From: Onishia niordana
Lineage (GTDB): Bacteria; Pseudomonadota; Gammaproteobacteria; Pseudomonadales; Halomonadaceae
DNA: 64,000 bases
Assembly (NCBI RefSeq): GCF_004798965.1
Contig: NZ_SDSD01000001.1
Location: 904,554 to 968,553, forward strand
Direction: 5' to 3'
Under the pieces are notes generated by a model. It saw nothing but the letters and a program-made list of their open reading frames with translations. It was not told where the DNA came from and searched no databases. The translations under genes and the position numbers were made by a program. How positions within the stretch are numbered: position 1 is the first letter of the stretch; each line of letters begins with the position of its first letter. Of the stretch, positions 59,395-64,000 are shown in pieces.

Positions 59395-61122
59395 ATGGCG
59401 CGTGTTGCTAAGGTCAGAATCAAGAACTTCCGGGGAGTCTCATCTTTCGAATGGCATCCGAAGCCAGGCTTCAATTGTCTGCTTGGCGCTGGTGATAGTG
59501 GTAAGTCGTCGATTCTTGAGGCGATTGGATGGTGCCTCTCTGGCAATATTCATCGAAGTGTAACCGATGCGGATTTTCATGGTCTGAGACCAGATAACCC
59601 CATCGAGATTTCCGTAGTTCTCGTTGATCTACCCGATCGGCTGCTGAGGCTAGAGACATACGGGCCTTATCACCGAGGTTTCAATCAGGCGACAGGGGAA
59701 GTTGAAGATGAACCCGGTCGCGGGCTCGACACAGCTTTCTCGATTACGCTGCGGGTCGACTGGAACATGCAGGGTCAGTGGTCCTTAGACAGTAACCGCG
59801 TTGAAGATGAAATCGAACGCCATGATATAGCGCTGCGCGCACTACGTCGGTTATCGCTATTACAACTTCAGGACGAATGCACAACGCAGCTTACCTTCAG
59901 TCGAGGCTCGGTGCTGTTCAAACTTGCCGAAGAGACGCTTGAACTTAATGGGCCGTTGGCGGAAGCCTCGCGGGAAGCCCGAAGCATCTTTGGCGGTGCG
60001 GCTAATGCCCAACTGGAAAAGACTCTTGAGCAAGTTCGTCTCATCGCCGGCGACTTGGGTATCGGCTCGGCCGCCGGAGTTACAGCGACACTTGATGCCT
60101 CGCAAGTGACCCTTCGGCCCAGTAATATTGCGTTGCATGATCAGACTAACGTGCCCTTGACGCGTCTCGGCCTAGGTTCGTCTAGACTGCTAATCGCAGG
60201 CCTGCAACAGAAAGCAAGAGAAGGAGCTGATATAGGGCTTATCGACGAGCTCGAGTCTGGGCTAGAACCTCATCGTATCGTCCGTCTTTTGCAGGCCTTA
60301 GGCGCGAAGCATCCCACTTCGAAATTTCAAGTGTTCGCGACAACGCATTCGCCAGTCGTCGTTCGAGAATTGTCAGCCGAGCAATTATTCCGTGTGCGCA
60401 ATATCAATGGGGCTATCATGACGCCCGAGATTGACCCTGAGAGTATGCAGGGGGGATTGCGAATGTATCCTGAAGCTTTTTTGTCGCAATCGGTCATCGT
60501 ATGCGAAGGCGCCGGGGAAGTGGGTTTGCTGCGTGGTCTCGATCTTTACCGAATCGAACAAGGGTATCCGTCATTGACCGCGCATGGTACCGCCCTGGTC
60601 AATGCCGGCGGATATGGGAATATACCATCGCGCGCCGAAGCATTTCACAAGTTGGGCTATCGAGTGGCAATTCTCCGCGATGACGATGCCCAACCCAATG
60701 TTAAACGCGAAAAAGCCTTGGTCGATGGTGGATGTTTATTAGCTAAGTGGCCGGAAAGCTTCGCACTGGAACATGCGGTTTTTCGCGGTCTTCCAGCTGA
60801 CAAGAGCCTCGAGATTGTTCGGCGTGTCATGGAACTCTATGGATCACAGTCAATCGAGCAGCAGATAAATAATCATATGCCTGCTGAGGAAAAATTCGAT
60901 TTTCATTTAACCGATGACTTGATTGGTGGTCTAACGAAAGATGAGGTCCAGGCCTGTATCTCAGCTTCAATGGAAGAAGATAAATCCTGGCTAAAAAAAC
61001 GTGGGATTGGTGTGATGGAAGAAATCGCATACACAGTTATTGGTCCTGCGTTGGATGATTGCCAGCCTTGGATGCGGGAGGAAATCAATAAGCTATTCGA
61101 TTGGGCAGCCGACTATGCTTGA
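59395..61122 (+). CDS. gajA: Gabija-like GajA: OLD-family ATPase with Toprim nuclease domain
   Basis: Probable effector of a Gabija antiviral system: a nucleotide-sensing, site-preferring DNA nickase. The 575-residue length is near that of Bacillus GajA (578). N-terminal ABC-type ATPase: FRGVSSFEWHPKPG, Walker A GAGDSGKSS (31-39), signature LGLGSSRLLIAG, Walker B GLIDELESGLEP (about 280-290) and TTHSPVV (about 316). Toprim domain: VIVCEGAGEVGLLRGLD (Glu about 370) and AILRDDDAQP (Asp about 428). The start follows a GAGGTGG site. It overlaps the next gene by 8 bases. Other OLD nuclease systems exist, but the helicase partner favours Gabija. Confidence 0.82.
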   Translation: MARVAKVRIKNFRGVSSFEWHPKPGFNCLLGAGDSGKSSILEAIGWCLSGNIHRSVTDADFHGLRPDNPIEISVVLVDLPDRLLRLETYGPYHRGFNQATGEVEDEPGRGLDTAFSITLRVDWNMQGQWSLDSNRVEDEIERHDIALRALRRLSLLQLQDECTTQLTFSRGSVLFKLAEETLELNGPLAEASREARSIFGGAANAQLEKTLEQVRLIAGDLGIGSAAGVTATLDASQVTLRPSNIALHDQTNVPLTRLGLGSSRLLIAGLQQKAREGADIGLIDELESGLEPHRIVRLLQALGAKHPTSKFQVFATTHSPVVVRELSAEQLFRVRNINGAIMTPEIDPESMQGGLRMYPEAFLSQSVIVCEGAGEVGLLRGLDLYRIEQGYPSLTAHGTALVNAGGYGNIPSRAEAFHKLGYRVAILRDDDAQPNVKREKALVDGGCLLAKWPESFALEHAVFRGLPADKSLEIVRRVMELYGSQSIEQQINNHMPAEEKFDFHLTDDLIGGLTKDEVQACISASMEEDKSWLKKRGIGVMEEIAYTVIGPALDDCQPWMREEINKLFDWAADYA

Positions 61123-62545
61123 GTTCGATCTGCTCACGATTACCCGAGGGCACATTAGCGCGCCGGCAGGCTACGGCAAAACTCAGTTGATTGCGGATAG
61201 CCTCAAGGGGCACGAAGATGATAAGCCCGTGCTTATTTTGACCCATACCAATGCGGGGGTGGCCGCTTTACGCAAGAGGCTAGCTCAGAATGGCATATCG
61301 TCTCAAGCCTATGAGCTCCAAACTCTAGATGGTTGGGCGTTGCGGCTGATCAATGCCTATCCCCACCGATCCGGTATCGAGCCACAGCGACTCGCGATCA
61401 CTAATCCAAAGCAGGACTATCCTGCTATCCAGGCTGCGGCTCGCGATCTGATCGCTGGAGGATGCATCGATACCATCCTACAAGGGAGCTATAGCCGGCT
61501 TTGGGTCGACGAATACCAGGATTGCTCGACGGTTCAGCATGAAATGGTGGTGGCGTGTGCGAACCTCCTGCCCATCGTTGTCTTAGGTGATCCAATGCAG
61601 TCTGTTTTTGGTTTTGCGGGACGACGGGTGGACTGGGCCGATCTGCCGAGTGTATTTCCTGAGGGAAAAGCTCTTGAGACGCCGTGGCGATGGAACAATG
61701 CTGGTGCTCCCGAAATCGGTTCCTGGCTTGCTCAAGCTCGCGAGGCATTATGGAACTGTGAGTCGATTGATCTGGATGAGGCACCTGCTGGAGTCGAATA
61801 CGCGCCGGTGCCGTCCCCTAAAGAGCTAGTCCGCAAGGAGAGAGAGGTAATCAGACGCCTCCAACGACATGGAACTTTGCTGATTATTGGTCGAAGTTCG
61901 GAGGAAGCAAAAGCTGACGAAAAGCGCCGACATGCACTCGCACGACGTAACCCTGGTGTAACCGTTGTTGAAGCGGTTGAGCTTCGACAAATGATGCTTT
62001 TTTTCAAGCAGCTCGATCTAGAAATGCCACTGAATGCGGTCTTCCTTTGTGCCGAGCTTGCAGCTCAGACTATGACCAAAGTCCCACACGCCAAGCATTT
62101 TCGCGATCGTATCGAGCGCATCCATAAACACGGGATAGGTCGATTCAAAGTTACAGAAGTAGATCATGCAGCGCTAAATGTCTTGGCATCACCCTGCTAT
62201 CAATCTGTATCTCGCTTACTGGCCGCGATACGAAATATTGATGGCGCACGTATGTTTCGGCCGACGATCTACGATGCTACTCAGCGAGCTTTATCACGGG
62301 CATGTTCCGATAATCATCCCGAGGCTTTGTTGGCTGCGCGATCCGAACGCGATGCCCGTCGGCACCAAGAGCGCACTGCCGGAAAAATTGCGATCGGGAC
62401 GGCACTGCTGTTGAAAGGTCTCGAATCAGATGCTTGCCTAATTATGGATGCCCACACCCTCGATCGCCACCAGCTCTATGTCGCACTCACGCGTGGAGCT
62501 AAGGCTATTCATATCTGGAGTGATACGTCCAAGCTCAACTCGTAA
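61115..62545 (+). CDS. gajB: Gabija-like GajB: UvrD-type helicase
   Basis: Probable helicase/ATPase partner of GajA. The 476-residue protein has SF1A motifs in order: APAGYGKTQ (I), LTHTNAGVAALRKRL (Ia), LWVDEYQDCS (II, DEYQ), LGDPMQSVFGFAG (III), LETPWRWNN (IV), TALLLKGLESDAC (V) and LYVALTRGAKAIHIW (VI). So an active helicase is possible, though it is much shorter than UvrD (about 720), like known GajB (about 494). The ATG at 61115 overlaps the gajA stop by 8 bases; an earlier ATG at 61040 lies deep inside gajA and was rejected. Confidence 0.82.
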   Translation: MLEFDLLTITRGHISAPAGYGKTQLIADSLKGHEDDKPVLILTHTNAGVAALRKRLAQNGISSQAYELQTLDGWALRLINAYPHRSGIEPQRLAITNPKQDYPAIQAAARDLIAGGCIDTILQGSYSRLWVDEYQDCSTVQHEMVVACANLLPIVVLGDPMQSVFGFAGRRVDWADLPSVFPEGKALETPWRWNNAGAPEIGSWLAQAREALWNCESIDLDEAPAGVEYAPVPSPKELVRKEREVIRRLQRHGTLLIIGRSSEEAKADEKRRHALARRNPGVTVVEAVELRQMMLFFKQLDLEMPLNAVFLCAELAAQTMTKVPHAKHFRDRIERIHKHGIGRFKVTEVDHAALNVLASPCYQSVSRLLAAIRNIDGARMFRPTIYDATQRALSRACSDNHPEALLAARSERDARRHQERTAGKIAIGTALLLKGLESDACLIMDAHTLDRHQLYVALTRGAKAIHIWSDTSKLNS

Positions 62546-62564
62546 TAGGGACTGCAATCAGACG

Positions 62565-62699
62565 ATGACCTACATAGATGAAGGTCCACTATGCATAGAA
62601 ACGCAGCCATTGTTTGAATGGCTGCTTTTGGCCGAGCGCGGCATTTTAGTCTATCCTGATAGACGGCTTCCGATTCGAGAATGCACTGCTGGAATTTAG
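62565..62699 (+). CDS. Small ORF after gajB (44 residues)
   Basis: ATG at 62565, 19 bases after the gajB stop, gives MTYIDEGPLCIETQPLFEWL, then a short tail with RRLPIRECTAGI. No clear ribosome site. It may be a real small protein that rides on the Gabija transcript, or chance. I recognise no family. Confidence 0.3.
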   Translation: MTYIDEGPLCIETQPLFEWLLLAERGILVYPDRRLPIRECTAGI

Positions 62700-62773
62700 C
62701 ACAATTTTTCTTTAGCATGAGAGTTTGGAAGCTATTTATTGTTTCATAAAATACTGCCTATCAAGGAGTAATC

Positions 62774-62905
62774 ATGGGAATTAAACCAGGCCCAAAAAGA
62801 ACTGCTGAATCAACTGGCAAACCAGACAGGCGTCAACGGGATAACAAAAGCACCCCTGGGAATACGCCATCACTTAAGCCTCACAAGCACAAGAAAGGTG
62901 ATTAG
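62774..62905 (+). CDS. Small basic ORF (43 residues) with good ribosome site
   Basis: ATG at 62774 is preceded by AAGGAG at the right distance (62764-62769). The peptide reads MGIKPGPKRTAEST, then a Lys/Arg/Gly/Pro-rich body ending HKHKKGD. Such composition suggests a disordered, nucleic-acid-binding or structural peptide. No family recognised. It lies in the same direction as gajA-gajB, about 230 bases downstream. Confidence 0.55.
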   Translation: MGIKPGPKRTAESTGKPDRRQRDNKSTPGNTPSLKPHKHKKGD

Positions 62906-63063
62906 AAAACCGGTTGATTGTATCTAGCAAAGACGGCCAGAGGGAGGCCAATATCGCCGCTTCGCTCTGGCTTTCCCAATTTCTAGTATTGATATTTCAA
63001 TCCACGATGCGCCTCCGCTTCTGGCCGGTAGACGCGGCCCGAATCAGACCGCCTCTACTCTTG

Positions 63064-63684
63064 CTATGCCTCTGTTCGTTCAGCCATCTCCAAGGCATCA
63101 TCTACCTCTATCCCAAGGTATCGGACAGTACTTTCCAGCTTTGTATGACCCAAAAGTAGCTGAACGGCTCTTAAGTTTCTCGTCCGACGGTATATCAGCG
63201 ATGCTTTGGTACGGCGCATCGTATGCGTACCATAGATTGTAGGGTCCAGGCCAATGGAGGTTACCCAAGCTTTGACGATACGAGCATACTGTCGTGTCGA
63301 CAGGTGTTCTGAGCTACTGATGCGGTTCGGAAACAGATAGTTCTCGCTTCGAAGCCGGGCATGCTGAATCCAATCTGCTAGAGCCTCGCTTGTCTGCTCG
63401 CTTATCTCAAATTGCACTGGCTGTTGTGTTTTCCGCTGCATAACGATGGCCCTTGGTGATACGTGCTTACCATGAGCAATATCACGGACACGTAAAGTGA
63501 CCAAGTCGCTGGCCCGTAGCTTGCTATCTATCGCTAGATCAAATAACGCTAGATCGCGTCTCTTCCCAGCGAGCTGTAGCCGAACACGAATGGCCCAGAT
63601 ATCTTTTAGGCGAAGTGGTGCTTTCTGACCAGCCAGTTTGCCTTTGTTCCAGGGCTCAAGAATTGCAGTTGCTGACGCGTTCAT
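63064..63684 (-). CDS. Short tyrosine integrase (catalytic domain only)
   Basis: A 206-residue tyrosine recombinase with Arg in DSKLRASDLVTLRV, Lys in MQRKTQQPV, HTMRRTKASLIYRR (HxxR), LLLGHTKLESTVRYLG (His/Trp-type position and nucleophile Tyr). The N-terminal core-binding domain of larger integrases is missing; short integrases like this are common as single genes in proteobacteria. I chose the ATG at 63684 (GGAG nine bases upstream) over one at 63699. It faces back toward the Gabija genes. It could mobilise the right part of this island; see the inverted repeats upstream at 63801-63920. Confidence 0.85.
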   Translation of the reverse strand: MNASATAILEPWNKGKLAGQKAPLRLKDIWAIRVRLQLAGKRRDLALFDLAIDSKLRASDLVTLRVRDIAHGKHVSPRAIVMQRKTQQPVQFEISEQTSEALADWIQHARLRSENYLFPNRISSSEHLSTRQYARIVKAWVTSIGLDPTIYGTHTMRRTKASLIYRRTRNLRAVQLLLGHTKLESTVRYLGIEVDDALEMAERTEA

Positions 63685-63800
63685 GGCATGGTTCTCCATA
63701 GGTGGAGAGGAAAGTGTGGTTCAATCCATGCCTAGCGTGGGCTTGACCTCGCCACCAGTCGCGGGCCGACCCAATGCGGACATGCTGGCAAAGACAGCAA

Positions 63801-63920
63801 GCTCGTTTATTGGTGTTATATAGCCACGTCAACGAAAATGCACCGAAAAATCAATGGGTTGATGTGGCGTCATGAGAATGTTGAACGCGCGCGCTCGTTC
63901 AAGTCAATAAACGAGCGCGC
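63801..63920. repeat. Inverted repeats upstream of the integrase
   Basis: GCTCGTTTATTG (63801-63812) is a perfect inverted copy of CAATAAACGAGC (63905-63916). A second, tighter pair, GCGCGCTCGTT (63889-63899) and AACGAGCGCGC (63910-63920), uses the same right-hand bases. Such nested arms near an integrase could be core or arm sites; a terminator is another option. Confidence 0.5.
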
Positions 63921-64000
63921 TGTCTAATACCTGTTGAACTAAACCGCTTCGCGGTAGCTGTCGTCGAATCCTGTCTTTCGCCTCATCGAACCACACTGTT

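Noticed and set aside
63064..63684. The right side as an integrated prophage
   Set aside because: Only a short integrase is present; no phage structural, lysis or replication genes in the window.

Overview
The window reads as chromosome of a GC-rich gammaproteobacterium. Gene order (dapA-bamC-MBL-purC, scpA-scpB-rluB, aceE-aceF, mltF next to purL) and protein content suggest Halomonas or a close relative in the Oceanospirillales; this is inference from recalled family resemblance, not from a search. About 45.8 kb of ordinary core genome (1-45,846) is followed by about 18 kb of accessory DNA (45,847-64,000) with lower and uneven GC, broken genes, recombinases and defence genes.

Core part. Left to right: adk (cut by the window edge), pyruvate dehydrogenase E2/E1 (aceF, aceE), ampD, nadC, a methionine-salvage cluster (mtnB-mtnD-mtnC plus a GNAT gene), trmO, the dapA-bamC-MBL-purC operon, a BCP peroxiredoxin, an AI-2E-type permease with a TusA-like gene, bepA, nadA, two identical tRNA-Lys(UUU) genes, rluB-scpB-scpA, radD, a TetR-regulated RND efflux operon with a clear palindromic operator, purL, mltF overlapping a diguanylate cyclase gene, tadA, tesB, a Pmp3/YqaE peptide, a DUF1206 protein, and a LysR regulator divergent from a beta-alanine/omega-amino-acid catabolic pair (bauA-like transaminase, mmsA-like dehydrogenase). 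Two copies of an undescribed-looking 80-base intergenic palindromic repeat with covarying hairpins lie at 11.4 and 44.0 kb.

Accessory part. A umuC gene is cut at codon 145. Only its 3' part (45,847-46,695) remains, abutting a three-gene recombinase operon (451, 1004 and 153 aa) of the Tn554/GInt type. To the right lie a second umuC fragment, an HNH fragment, an SRAP (YedK/HMCES) gene broken by one amber codon, a putative PD-(D/E)XK gene, and then an intact umuDC operon with an excellent LexA box. The intact umuC carries, at the same codon, a 20-base imperfect direct repeat of the sequence at the cut end. The element may therefore have inserted site-specifically into umuC and supplied a replacement 3' half.

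Beyond umuD is a decayed defence island: a collapsed type I restriction hsdR remnant, a two-TM putative abortive-infection protein, an HNH-type protein, a complete Gabija-like pair (OLD/Toprim nuclease plus UvrD-like helicase), two small ORFs, and a short tyrosine integrase with inverted repeats upstream. Eroded copies of a GACC...GGTC-type intergenic repeat are scattered only in this part. I saw no CRISPR array, no rRNA and no intact prophage.
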